DNA of 64,000 nucleotides, taken from positions 1 to 64,000 of the forward strand of contig ARYC01017260.1 in the NCBI GenBank assembly GCA_000711775.1, read 5' to 3'. Made by a program: the position numbers and the translations under genes. Under the pieces are notes generated by a model. The model was not told the DNA's origin, ran no database searches, and worked only from the letters and a program-made list of their open reading frames with translations. Each line of letters begins with the position of its first letter. The first letter of the stretch is position 1. Below, one piece after another: positions 48,607-60,657 of the stretch. This DNA is from Oxytricha trifallax (taxonomy: Eukaryota; Ciliophora; Spirotrichea; Sporadotrichida; Oxytrichidae).

Positions 48607-50676
48607 ATGTCATAATAAAAACTGAATGCAAATAATCAGAATAATCTCATGACTTAGCGTAACGTAAACAACCCAATCCCTAAAAATACAAAAACCATTA
48701 TGGATATTCTTCCTGAACCTAGCAGTTACTTACAATATTAAGATAGGTTGGTAAATAGTCCACTTGAAAAAAGTAGAAATATCGTTTTAGCTAAGTAGCA
48801 ATCAAATAAAAATAATTAGCATTTCAGTAAGCGTCATAATTTTTTTTAAAATTACAATAGGCAACTAATAATATGCTGAATAGACTTTGAAAGGAAACCC
48901 TAAGAAAAAGGATTTGTAAAATTATGGAGTCACTTCACCTTAATAAATAACTTCTAATTCTGAGCCACTTTACAATAATAAAGAGTAAGCTATAAGTTAT
49001 AATTTATATGAATGAATTAAGAGAAAATTTAATTTAACATTTTGTTATTAAAATAAACAAAACCCTTGAATTTAGTGAAACTATACAGAAGCTGAAAGAA
49101 GTAAATGAAAAATTTCGACAAAGAGTACAAGAACTTGAATTTATAGTTAAAGATGCATTAGATAAAATAGAAAATCCTAATCCCTAAAATTATTCTGATA
49201 CCACCATTTTAAAAGCAGAGAAGAATTTCTTTTCACATAGAATATCAGTAATGGAAAATAATCCTGAAATAGCAGAGAGAAACGCTGCACTTAAATTTTA
49301 TCAATAGCAAATAAATTAGTAAAAAGCCAATATATAATCTTTGAGAAATCGCATTGAAGCTATATCTAATATCGAAAAGAATACAGATAAACTAAATTAG
49401 GTACTTGATTTAGAGAGAATGAATAAAGCCTCAAAGAATTCAATATGTTATATGATATTGTTAGTAATAATTTTAAATATTTTAAAAGAAAATAGTACGG
49501 AAACTGTCCCAGAGAAACGATGAACAATTTAAAGTATTAGAAACCCTAAATAACGATACAGAATATGGGAAATAAATCGAGGAATCCTCTAAAGAGCTTT
49601 AAAAATGGAAAGATAAATATAAAATGCTTCAGCAATACAAAAAAGAGGAAGATTAGGCTTTCAAGAGTAAATTTGACTATTTAATGTAAGTTGAAGATGA
49701 AAAGAATAAGCTCAAAGAAAAGATTAGTTTGCTTAAATTTGCGCCAGTAGGCTCAGTTTAAGAAGACTTAGATGGGGAAATTTAAGTGAAAAGTTTGACT
49801 ACAAAACGAGGGAAGAGTGTGTCACTCCTTAAAAAGGATAACTCAGAGTCTGATAATTTGGAATAAATCGTTAAGCAGAGAGATGCCATTGAGAAAGTCT
49901 TGGTATAAAATCAAAGAAGATACTAGTAGGTCAAGCGAGATTATGAAAATTAATGCGAAAACTTGGTTTCAGAGATAGAAAACTTAAAAGAACAAATAGT
50001 AAATACTGAAAGAGCGAATGAACTCTATTTTAGTGAAGTAAAAGAGCTAAGAGATCTAAATAATACTTTGGTAGCTTAGTAGCAATAAAACTTAAGATAT
50101 TCCACTAATAATCAGACAACAACAGATGAAGAATATAATACGAATCAATACCCTCAAGACTAAAGTTATACTGAAAGAAAAAGGAGATATGATACCAATA
50201 AATAAAGAAATTCTAAAAGTAGAGGAACTAAATTGAGCTACGATTAAACCATAAATGGTAGCAATTTAAGTGTATCTAAATCTCAAAATAATCTGAGCAA
50301 ATTTAAAGCAAAACCATCATAACCTTTCATTGTATCAAAGAATACCAAACAAGAATCTGATAAGTAATAGCTATATCAAACAATAGACTCAATAACCGAT
50401 AGAAATAATACTAGTCTTAAATTGAGCACGCAAAAATTTTCATAATCACCTTAAATAAAAGATAACCAAGTCATTTTTAGATATGACAATTAGGAAAAGC
50501 TTGGTGTTTCAGCAATGAACCCACTAAAAGGTGGACAAGTTTAAAACTAAAGGTTAAATAATTAAGAGCAAGTTTTATCTAAAAGTTTAAGTTAACCAGA
50601 GCACTAATTCAAAAAAGGGAATCAAAACTCATTGTAATAAAATTTATTACAAGATAAAATGCCTAAAAAGAGGTGA
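48607..50676 (+). CDS. Coiled-coil protein with three introns
   Basis: The exons are 48607-48826, 48861-48984, 49076-49446 and 49496-50676, together 1896 bp and 631 residues. The introns of 34, 91 and 49 nt have GTAAG or GT at the 5' end and AG at the 3' end and restore the frame exactly. The N-terminus is Asn/Gln-rich. The central region is a long coiled coil (for example QKLKEVNEKFRQRVQELEFI and NLVSEIENLKEQIVNTERAN). The C-terminal 200 residues are low-complexity and basic. There is no catalytic motif. A cytoskeletal or basal-body role is plausible from shape only. Confidence 0.85.
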
Positions 50677-50795
50677 CATTATAATTAATAAGTATTTTTT
50701 ACTTTAATTTTTAAACTATGTTAACTATTTCATTAAACTAAGATATAATTTGAAAAATGATTTTACATTTAAATTTACAAATAAATATCCTAAAA

Positions 50796-51929
50796 ATGGA
50801 AAAATTAGCATCTTTATAAATTCAATTCACATCATAAGAAGAAACTAAAACTGATATTTCACAAACACTTCTCCCCTTTCAAATCCTTGATAAGACTTAC
50901 CAAAGACCAGCTCACAACAAAAATCACTTGAGACTCTATGGTCACCATCTCTGTCCCTTCGTAGAAAAAGCTAGACTGGCTTTAAATGCCAAAAACTTGA
51001 GATACCAGGATGTACAGGTAAATCTGGAACGCAGAACAAAATGGCATTATTTACTTAATGATGGGTTCTTGCCCTTCTTAGAGACACCTAGGGGACAAAC
51101 CATTTTGGAATCTAAAATTATAATGGAGTACTTGGAGAATGCTTATAAGAGAGAAGGAGTTAAATTGTATTTAGACACTCCAGAGGAAATTGCTCAATAG
51201 CATATGATCATGAAAATTATTGCTAATATATTATACAAAAAACAATAGAATTAACAAATAAAGTTGAGTAAAAGTAATTTTTACAGTTTGTTTGAAGTCA
51301 TTATGTCACACGGGTAATCTAAAACTGCCATAGAGAAACTGCACAAGTATTTCACTAAAATTGAAAATCTCCTCAAATAATAAAATAATACTAATTATTT
51401 AATTTCATGAACTAATAGAAGTACACGATGATAGATATTTATGGAATGCCACATACTTCAAGAGTCTTTTACCTCCAAGGATCTGCTTTGAATAAAGTGT
51501 ATGAAGAAAATCAATTTGAGCAAATCAAAATTAAAATAAATGAAATTCCGGTATATTTGCACTCTTATTTAGTATACATTATTTTATTTAATTTATTATG
51601 ATCATGAAAATGTTTGATGACGTGGCTTCAGTACTCTTTGAAGTCCAAATATATTTTTATCTAAAATTTACTCAAAGATTCACAAACAGGTTTCTTCATG
51701 AACTAATCAATGATCTATTATTATAAAAATTTGTAAATGAATAAAAATTTTAATTGAGCAAAAGTATCCACTCTTAAAGCAATGGGTTTTCTAAATGAGA
51801 TCACAGCCAGAGTTAAAAGAAGAAACTGGTGGAGTCATAATTATCAAAGCATTCCATAATTGGATTGAAGAATTAGTTACAATGCCTGTCGGTACCAAAC
51901 CACCACTTAGAATTCCAATGAAGTTATGA
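50796..51929 (+). CDS. Glutathione-transferase-like protein (omega-type N-domain)
   Basis: From ATG 50796 the frame leads into a thioredoxin-fold domain with GHHLCPFVEKARLALNAKNL (Cys-Pro-Phe active site, as in omega-class GSTs and glutaredoxin-like proteins), FLPFLETPRG and ESKIIMEYLENAY. The helical C-terminal domain is split. One segment is IDIYGMPHTSRVFYLQGSAL, and the last is YPLLKQWVFQMRSQPELKEE up to TGA 51927-51929. The frame changes near 51395 and there is a GT-AG-like gap from 51551, so introns or short IESs are present but not fully resolved. The family uses glutathione for thiol-transfer or dehydroascorbate reduction. Confidence 0.75.
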
Positions 51930-52016
51930 AATTATAGAATCTTTATTTGTATTTATTAACTTAAGGGTAATTAAATTAGCATATAGTCAAATTTCTAACT
52001 CTCTCTATTAACTAAT

Positions 52017-55000
52017 TCACTTAAAAGTGCATCTGCGCTTTTATTGATTCAAGATAAATTCTTAATTCTTTTCTTGTTCCATTCTTAAAAATTCTTGCAA
52101 AGCTCTTTATTTCAAACTTTTTCTTGTGGGATTAGTGATTGTTTGTACTCCATATAGATTTTCCTGCTTTGTATAGTAATTTTTAGATGGTGTTTCATGA
52201 GTAACTCTAGCAGTCTTTGGTCGTAGGTGGTTTTTACTAAAACCGTTTGTTAATAAATTGTTTGGTTTGTATAAATCCTAGTTTTATAGATTTGGAATAT
52301 GACTACCTGAGATGTTGTTTCCCTTCACTGAATCCCATTCCCCTATCACAGTATTGAATTATTTTTGTTCGTTTAAGTTTTTCGTACTTTCAAACTCTTC
52401 AATATTTTCCTCTTTACTTTCAGAGTTCCCTTCAAACCCTGTGCTCAGCATTTATAAATCTTAATTCATAACTTACGTTTTGCTATTATTAAAGCTAAAA
52501 TTGCTTTGATGTCGCTTTGCTTTAGATGTTTGCATCCTTGTTGTCTAAGCATGTTTCGGGGGTGTAAGAAACATAATTTTCTCATTTTATTATTAAAAGG
52601 GATTGTTCATATTTTCCTCAGATTAAATTGCTAAAGAGAAGTAAGGTAGGAGATCCTTCCTAGCGTTTGAATTATTTTTAAGTTACCTTTCATGGTCTAA
52701 AGTGGAACCATTTCTCTCTTGTAGATTTAAGGAGTGAATTCCAAACCTTTATGTGTTGTTAAGCACACATTTCTCAGCATATTAAGCATCGAAACTTTTA
52801 TGAATTAACTGCTATTGTAGTAATAGACTCAAAAGAAATTATTATTTTAGATCTGTTTATATCGTATATAAAATAATCAAAATATTACAAAAAATATCCA
52901 ATAAAATTCTAATTTTGATTTTTAACTTAATTTTTAATGTCCAGATAGAAAATAAATAGTTATAAATCAATTAAATTCTTTTATTGGCACACACACCAGA
53001 AATGTATTTTATTTAAAGCAATACTAATGAATCTGATATTTATGTGTTCTTGATTGATTGAATATGATCTTTTTATTAATTCTTTCTTGTCTCTTGATAC
53101 TCTATCTCAATGGCAAATCCCCATTAACCTTACTACTTTTACTGATCCCCTTCTTTGAATTTTGCAAATCAAGCATTTAATCAAGTATATCCTCATCTCT
53201 TTGGCGTTAATCCCGCTCACCCGGATGTTTTTAGGTGAATAAATTCAATTACAACATCATTTAATTTTGATCAAAAGTGTTCTATTGGATATGATTACTT
53301 TAGTGACACTGACTTGAATCGTTCATGCTAAATTTCCTGGAGGCTTATTCAGTAGGCTGATGACTTATTTATAGGTGCGATATTAATTGGTTTGAACTTT
53401 TCTAAATGCTAGCATTCACAGATTATTAGCCAATGTTAAAATAAAGAAGCTTAGTGACAATGGTAAATTCTATGAATCTATATAATAATACCTGGTTAGA
53501 GCTAATAAAGACTAACTATCCTGTTTGTTCTCATTAATCTATGCAAAATTTGCTCTCTTATAATTCTGTAAACTTCTATTATTGAAACCTTGCCTTTTTT
53601 AAGGTGACAATAACTTACTAGCTGTCTGTGCTGGTTTCATGGCATTTTACATAACTTCTACTTTTTTCATAAATTTAGTGTATTCTTTAGGCCTTTTATT
53701 GCATATTATTCCAGAGAGGCGATTCCAAACAAATTCCATACTCCTGCGCTTATTTTTATCATTAAATGTCATAAAAAATCTCTGGTTTTAATTGTCAAGC
53801 ATTTTGTTTGGGTTCACCACTATTTCATCTTCTTGGTCTTAACTTTAGGTTGAGTCTTAAAACCCCGTTAATATAATAAAAGAAGAGAAAATAATTAAAA
53901 AAAATTAATTTTTAAAGATTTAATATATATATTTTGATTAATTTTTAATCTGATTATTAAATTTTTGTATTATTGTTCTTAATAAGTAAAAACTGTGCAA
54001 TATTTTTAAGTGATACAATATAGGTTTTATGTGAAAGTTTTAGATTAAAATTTGACATGAAGTTGTTCGCTTTAATTATTCAGATTTTGATTGTGCTATA
54101 GTTGATGCTTTAATTTTTCATTATGAATCTAAAATGATATCGTTTTAGAGGGTTGGTTACTTGATGAGATGGTGTTATTATACCCCTGATCTTTGCTATT
54201 TCCATGTTAAAAATTGAACTATTTAACAAATAATATTAAATTACGAATTATATTAATTCAAATGTTTTATTAATGATTGCTGTTTAATGGAGAGATTTGG
54301 TGATTTTTATGCACTGCTAATGTTTGAATATTATATAATACTGCTTGAACTTATTGGTATTCCCATGTTACTACTGCCGAAATTAATTTAGATTGTAATT
54401 TTAATTATAAATATGTATTTTTTTTATGACGCTTAATTACTTAAAAAGAATTTTGCATTTCTTATTCATTTGTTAGTCCTCTAAAATTTAGGCAAACATT
54501 CTTATTATTTTAATTTATAAAATCTTTATTATATTGAATTTGATGGTATAGTATAATGGGCTTTAAATAATAATACAAGGGATATATAATAAAAGTTATA
54601 ATAACTCCCAAAATTAAGGATATATTTAGTCTTTCAATAACGATTTTTCAAAAATTCTCATAAATTCAACTCCTTCTTTTAACAAATAAAACTATGAATA
54701 ATTAAATTGCAAAATTTTATCAATTTTAATAATAATACTCTAGAATTATTAATTTTACTGTGGTGAAAGTTTTTATTTCCTACTAGGTGGTTTTTTACTT
54801 TATATCTACCCATGTGATTTATTATAAAGATATCAATTTAAATATAGACTCAAAAACACTCTCAAATTTATATAAAACAATGTAATATTAGCACTTGATT
54901 ATTGTTTGTTTTTATCATTGTCATTGAAGAATCTTATTTAAACTAAAAAATATCAATATACAAATTCTGTCAGTTTATAAATAGTATTTGAAAATAAATA

Positions 55001-55230
55001 TTATAATTCAATTTTATTTAGAATCTCTAGACTTTTCTTTTCAGGTCTTTCCTCATAACAAACAAATCTCTATTAGCCAGCACATCATCCTCGAATTTCT
55101 CCTGAGGTCGCTTAATTTCACTCAATATCAAATCAGCCAGAGATTTCTAGTCAATTTATTCTTTTTTTAAGCGATGAGAAACATTCTATTTCGGGGATTG
55201 ATACAATTAGAATGATTGAGAAATTTGCAT
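52017..55230 (-). CDS. Unknown Ser/Asn/Gln-rich protein, many exons or MDSs
   Basis: The first segment starts at ATG 55228-55230 (MQISQSFQLYQSPKQNVSHR; then KKEQIDQKSLADLILSEIKR). Coding islands continue at about 54660-54600, 54380-54260, 54210-54010, 53880-53440, 53400-53110 and 52740-52017. The last ends QQKRRCTFK at TGA 52017-52019. Two GT-AG introns near 52690 and 52460 fit the frame. Sequences such as KRRSMEFVWNRLSGIICNKR and QRALQEFLRMEQEKNQEFIL are typical of ciliate low-complexity proteins. No domain was recognised. That all islands belong to one gene is inferred from strand, spacing and composition. A plus-strand frame at 54988-55170 is its shadow. Confidence 0.6.
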
Positions 55231-55423
55231 GTTTTTTATTTATAATTTTAATTGTAATTAAAATAAAAAAGCTTATTTGCTTTAATTATAGTCTAAATTA
55301 ATTAACAAAAATAGACATAGAAAACCTTCAGAGTATATGAACAAAGATGTAATAACAGATAAGCTCTTAATTAAAATTAAAAATTAGAATAAAAATCAAG
55401 TTTAATTAAATTGGGTCAAGTGA

Positions 55424-56392
55424 TCATTGAGATTCGCCACTGTTTAAAATATAATCATGAACTTATTTACAGGCACTTAAAGAAACCCCAACTAATGTTT
55501 CTAGTTCGATCAAATCTAAGGGCTGACTTTTGCCTAATGGATAAATATATTTATTTGTACAATATATTAATGGCTTGATGCTTGAAGAGATGATTTCCTC
55601 GGTGTTAACATTTACGACGAAAGTGGCTTTATGTGAATATTGGCTTTGATTCCTTAACTGTGATACATTAGGGTCGACTTAGAGCCACTTACCAACATTG
55701 TCATTTGAGTTTTTCTTCTAACTTGATCTGTCTCCGTTTACAAGCAATGAAATAGCAACTGGAATACACCTGCATTATATAATAAATACACAAAAAGAAT
55801 TAAAAGTAGAATTCATAAATAACGCAAAGGTTTTTTTTTAAATATATTAGCATTCTATAGGGCTTTGACTTAGTGCAATTGCAGCACAATTGATCATATT
55901 TTAGATAAGATCTCCATCTAATTCCACAATATCAAATTGGAACACTAAACTGGTAGCTGGATATTTCTCGATTAATATGCATGATTACAGTACTTTCTGC
56001 ATTTCAAACTGTAATGCTCCCGTTATGAATTTCATTCTGCGTTCTTTGACACTCTCTGCAGCTCCTCGACTGGGCATCTAAGACATCTGCAAGTGTAATT
56101 ATTCCTCAATGTCTGGGTGCTGCTCTAGCAACAAAGAATCTGATTAGAGTGAATCTGCGAATTGTATGTTAACTTTGATTGTGCATGCATCTTGCCCTCC
56201 TGAATTGGATTAAGTGAAATCATTGGACTTTTGCATTGGCCCATTAATCACACAAGACAGCTTTGTAGATATATTTCCTCTTAATTATTGATCTGGGTTT
56301 TCAACAATTGGTGGGGACACGACCTCAAGATAAGCTGAAGCTGTTGCTGATGGCTAAAAATTAGTTTTTTGGTAGAAAGCTCTTAACTCCAT
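55424..56392 (-). CDS. RNase PH-domain exosome subunit (Rrp41/Mtr3 type)
   Basis: The gene runs from ATG 56390-56392 to TGA 55424-55426. Removal of one 78-bp IES leaves 296 residues. The N-terminal half follows the RNase PH pattern (ATASAYLEVV, LSCVINGPMQ, DACTIKVNIQFADS). The second half is clearer: QKVLQSCILIEKYPATSLVF followed by DIVELDGDLIQNMINCAAIA and LSQSPIECRCIPVAISLLVN, matching the block in exosome ring subunits where the sequence turns on a DG pair. The C-terminal region has an EEIISSSI stretch, as in family tails. In eukaryotes this ring is mostly non-catalytic and channels RNA. I cannot decide between Rrp41, Rrp46 and Mtr3. Confidence 0.78.
55777..55854 (-). other. 78-bp IES in the exosome-subunit gene, pointer AATGC
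   Basis: GCATT (AATGC on the coding strand) at 55772-55776 and 55850-55854, in the same codon phase. The IES is a multiple of three and has no TGA in frame, so retention would insert about 26 AT-encoded residues and not truncate the protein. It lies in the conserved block before RCIPVAISLLV, so removal is strongly favoured. Confidence 0.8.
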
Positions 56393-56894
56393 TAATAAAT
56401 ACTTAATAAATAATAATAATAATAATTATAAATATGGAATGATTTAATTGGTTGATAAAAGAGAGTGTTAACTCATGAAAGTATTAAATAGAAATATATA
56501 ATGAGTCATATATTATAATATAATTATAAATTTGAATGATTACCCAGAGATATATGGAGATACTTTATCTTTATTTAAATAGCAAAATTCATATCCTATT
56601 TTTTTATTTAATTATTCAATATTAAAATAAATGAATAAAAATTTTTGTCTATATTTAAAACGAAATTATAAAATATTAAACTTTTGAAATTTTATGAAGT
56701 TAAATTAAGTTAAATCCATATAATTTTATATTATAAGATAAGCTCTACTTATATGAAATGTAAATGATAATATTATCTCTCTTTATAAATCTAACTTTTT
56801 TATTCCTTAAATTAAATAACCCCCCTCATAAATTTGAAAATAGGTCGGATCCTATAATTAACAATATTTCTATCACACATATTCCATTTCGAAA

Positions 56895-59800
56895 ATGTTA
56901 AGCTTTGGCGGGTACTTCATTTCTCCTCTTTTTTAACGCCTTTTCCCCTTATAGATTTTTAAACAGTACATTCTGGAGTTCCTATCGCAGTTAGGGCAGC
57001 GCTTCAATTGAAGAATTATTGAACAACAAGGAGTGCTCCGTGGACAAACTTCTCGAGGACGACGACTGTCTTCAGGAATTCAAAAACCTCAATGATAAAC
57101 TCATCCAATAGTAAGATACATTCACAAAAAAGATATCTCGCATATTTCTTACATTCAATTACGCAGAAAGTGTTAAAAATGACTTGTTTTATAGTTTTGA
57201 TCACGAAAAGATGAGAAGATTAATCGATTTGATAACAGTTGTGCCAGCAGAGGACACCCACCTCCAAGGTCACAAGTAAGTCAACACACACCATTAATTC
57301 ATTAATGAAATCACTATAAACACGAATTGCAATCCCGATCTAAATCACATTGCTATAGATTCCCATTTATCGCCAGTGAGATCTTCAACTGCGAAATCAA
57401 TTCACTTTTGGACAAGTTCTTTGATGCCCCAGAACCCAAAAAGAAGGAAGAAACTTCTCACTCATTAATATAATATATTGATATATAAATGTTTGATAAA
57501 TTGCACTTTTTGTGGACTCTGAGGAACATGAAGAAGAGGAGGAAGAAGAAGTAAGTTTAAAATGATAAAAAAAAGAATGATAAGGAATAATTGGAGTATG
57601 CAGTCAGAATTAATCAATTTATCGCTAAATTTAGTTGCAGTCAGGTTAATCTCAAAAATATTTGAAAAATCTATTAATATTTCTAAAAAAAGTTTACTAT
57701 GTTTATAAATCTGAACCAATTAAATTAGCTTTAAAAAAGATAGAGATAATCTGATTGCATACGAAAAAAGCACATAGATTATTATACTCCTTACATAATG
57801 GAATTTTATAATTGATCAATATTTTTGTGTTTATGGCTGATTCTGATTTGATATATAGAAGGAGCACAAAGATGAAGAGGAGGATAAAAAGGAAGAAGAG
57901 ACCGTTGAAGTCACTGATACTACCACCACAACCACTGCTGCTCCAGTAGAAGAAGATGCCACAGCTACCACTGATGCTTCTACAACCAAGCCAACTGATT
58001 ATTCATTTTATTGTTTTGAAGAGGAACCATATGCCCAAGAAGAAGACAAGGCAGAGGAGGTTCCAGTTGAAGTTACAGCACCAGTTGAAGACAAAGTTGA
58101 TGAGCCATATACAGAAAGCCCAGCTGCTACTACTGTTCCAACAACTGAGGAAGAGGAAAAGAAAGTAGAAGAAGAGCCAACCACTGATGCTGATGTTGCT
58201 CAACCCTAAGCCGCCCCAACTGAAGAAGCAGGAATTCTAGATAACAAAGTTGAAACTGAACCAACTGATGCAGTTGCAGACAAAGCTGTAGATGAACCAG
58301 TTGAAGATAAAGTAGTTGAATATGCTGAGGAGGCAACTACTACTCAAGCTAAACCAATCTCTGAGCCAGAGCCTGAGGAGGAAGACAAAGAAGAAGAAGA
58401 GACAAGTGGAAAGTTTTAACTTCTCGACAGATTATTCAAATTCATTAGACAAAACGACACCCCACTCAACCCAGTCTTGGCTGGTTATTTTGCTAAGCTC
58501 GTTACTATTTTGATCAATCGCAAGCAAAAGCTCCTCATTCCATACGTATTTTCTGGAGAGTCTGATGTTATTGACCGTCTATTATTCCATGTCTACCAAA
58601 AGTCAGTTTCAGAAATCCTGAACAAATTCTTAAACATCTAAGACCACGAATATGAGAGCTCACTTGCTGCTGAAATCAAGAACAAGCAACACTACGCTCT
58701 TGAGAAACTTATCGGTAAGCTTTCCTCACAGTCAACTGAGGAGGACAACTTAAACGCTGCAAGTATCTTAGTTGATATGCTAGACACCAAAGAATTCTTC
58801 AATGTGATTTGCCAAAAGCAACACATCCAATAATTAATCGATATGGCTTTCACTGATGAAGAAAATCCTCAAGCTTCAAGCCAAAACGCTGCACTCGCTG
58901 TTCTCGTAAACTTGATTCAAATCTATCAAGAGAAGAGAAAAGATGATAACAGAGGTGGACAAAACAACAATGACAACGATGATGAGGATTCAACCACCAT
59001 TTAAGACGAGGAGGAGAGCACTCAAGAATCCCCTTTGATTGAAGTTCTTTCACAATCAGTACACAAATTCACCAACTATTTGACTCTCCCATCAGCTGTA
59101 CCAAGAGCTGAAATCGACACATCATATGACGTGAGACTTACCCCACCTCTTGGTCATTTGAGACTCAGAATCATTGAATTGGTCATTCAACTTATTAAGC
59201 TGAACAAGAAACCAATCTAGGATAGCTTGTCTGAGAGTGAAGTCTTTGCTTAGATTTCAAGTTTAGTCGAGGCATACCCCTGGAACAATTTCTTGCAATT
59301 GAAGGTGCAAAACTTATATGAGGAAATCCTTGACTCATCCAACGCTGAGTTCAAAACTAAGGTTCTCTAAGGTAGTATACCCTAATTCATTTTTTCGAGT
59401 ATAACTTTTAAGTCAATAAAGTTTAAAATTGCCGAGACCTTGATTAATCTATCATAAAAGTCCAACTTCGAACACTCCTCAAAACGCCTTATTCGTCACG
59501 GATATATGGCTTTAGTCATTAAGACTGCTAACCTTTTCTAAAAGAGCAGAGAAACCTTTGAAGAAGTCCGTGAATATCTTGAGAGCTCTAGCTTTTCAGG
59601 CGACTGGGCTGCTTTCGTTGAAGGTGAATTGAAGAAATCAAACGATACCAACAACAGAAACTTGGGAGGTCAACAACCACGCACATCAATGGACGAGGAT
59701 GAAAACGAGAAGGACTATGAAATGAACATGGAGAAGATTATGGCTAAATTCAGCAACTTTAACGCCAGCATGAGCAACAGAAGCAGCTCAAGCAATACAA

Positions 59801-60152
59801 GGTAATATATCATATATTAATTTATAATTAATACTGATAACGATGATGAAGAAGAAGAAGAGGAAGATAGTGATATCATAAGACATTAAGCAGACCACGA
59901 AGAAGATGAGGAGTATTTATCATTTTTATTTCACAGGAGGATAGCAAGCATGAGGAGCACCGATAGGAATCTCCAACCAAGCAGGTAAACCACACCCAGC
60001 ACGAAGACGAAGAGCTCGGAATTAAACCTATTCCCATGGACTTCAAAGAAATCGACCCACTTGTTGATCAGTTCGCTGACAACCAGTACTGGACTGAACT
60101 CAATATCCATGCCAACTAATCTGTTGATGAGTTGATGGCTGATTACGAATGA
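56895..60152 (+). CDS. SAPS-domain PP6 regulatory subunit with acidic insertion
   Basis: This is a regulatory subunit of the Sit4/PP6 phosphatase (SAPS family). A short first exon (MLSFGG) splices to FLNSTFWSSYRSQGSASIEE and LLNNKECSVDKLLEDDDCLQ, the family N-terminus. Further conserved parts are KFPFIASEIFNCEINSLLDK, LLDRLFKFIRQNDTPLNPVL, AGYFAKLVTILINRKQKLLI, VIDRLLFHVYQKSVSEILNK and GHLRLRIIELVIQLIKLNKK. An acidic/Thr-rich stretch of about 200 residues splits the SAPS domain between SEIFNCEINSLLDKFF and LLDRLFKF. The C-terminus is acidic. Introns and IESs at 56912-56954, 57276-57358, 57464-57519, 57551-57858, 59362-59412 (optional), 59799-59834 and 59914-59939 leave 884 or 901 codons. Codon use is GC-richer than for the neighbours, suggesting high expression. 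Confidence 0.9.
56912..56954 (+). other. Intron 1 of the SAPS gene (43 nt)
   Basis: GTACTT to TTATAG after the first 17 coding bases. The splice joins GGC GG to A TTT TTA in frame. Confidence 0.85.
57276..57358 (+). other. Intron 2 of the SAPS gene (83 nt)
   Basis: GTAAGT to GCTATAG. The splice makes an AAA codon and continues FPFIASEI. Confidence 0.88.
57464..57519 (+). other. 56-bp IES in the SAPS gene, pointer ACTC
   Basis: ACTC at 57460-57463 and 57516-57519, in the same codon phase. The join gives EETSHSEEHEEEEEEE. Confidence 0.7.
57551..57858 (+). other. Long intron in the SAPS gene (308 nt)
   Basis: GTAAGT to ATATAG, phase 0. It is far longer than other introns in the window, and the flanks also share GAAG, so it could instead be an IES or contain one. 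Confidence 0.65.
59799..59834 (+). other. 36-bp IES in the SAPS gene, pointer AATAC
   Basis: AATAC at 59794-59798 and 59830-59834, same phase. The length is a multiple of three and there is no stop in frame. The join gives SSNTDNDDEEEE. Confidence 0.65.
59914..59939 (+). other. 26-bp IES in the SAPS gene, pointer AGGAG
   Basis: AGGAG at 59909-59913 and 59935-59939. Removal joins DEE to DSKHEEH in frame. The reading as a GT-AG intron (59913-59936) breaks the frame. Confidence 0.72.
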
Positions 60153-60657
60153 GCAGCGACAGCTCACTCTGTCTGATTTGCATCCACTATACATTTAACT
60201 TATTTTAGTATTCCAATAGTATCAATTTATATTTATAAATCCACTGCTTGTTAAAACAAGTGAGTGAAAATCAGATTCATTAAAGAGAAGTGCGGGATTG
60301 CACTTTCTCAAAGTCATTAATATATAAGCTTTACAATAAGTAAGAGCATATTACATACATTCAATAAATTCTTATTTCTTTTCTGCTTTCTTCTTCTCTT
60401 AGCAGAGGAAGCAGATCAAATCAATAAAGCAAATGCATTATTCATTTTCTAATTATTCACTAAAAATATCAATTTGCTGCATTAATACGGAAATACGAAA
60501 TTTTTAAGCATAAATTAGTATAATAAGGGCTCAAATTGTTAATTTTTTTCAAAAAGAAATATTATTTATCTTTTAATATCTAGATTAAATGTTAAATTAG
60601 TTAGTAATATATTTATACAGATTTATATTTCACATGCTCTCAACCATAAAATATATT
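60153..60657. other. Intergenic region between convergent genes
   Basis: It lies between the end of the SAPS gene and the end of the first telomere-binding-protein-like gene. A poly-pyrimidine run (CTTTCTTCTTCTCTT) is at 60385-60400. No ORF or repeat was recognised. Confidence 0.5.

Noticed and set aside
54988-55170. 60-codon plus-strand frame
   Set aside because: The minus strand here carries a clear coding segment starting at 55230.
58003-58336. Minus-strand frames in the acidic insertion of the SAPS gene
   Set aside because: Shadows caused by repetitive GAA/CCA codons of the sense strand.
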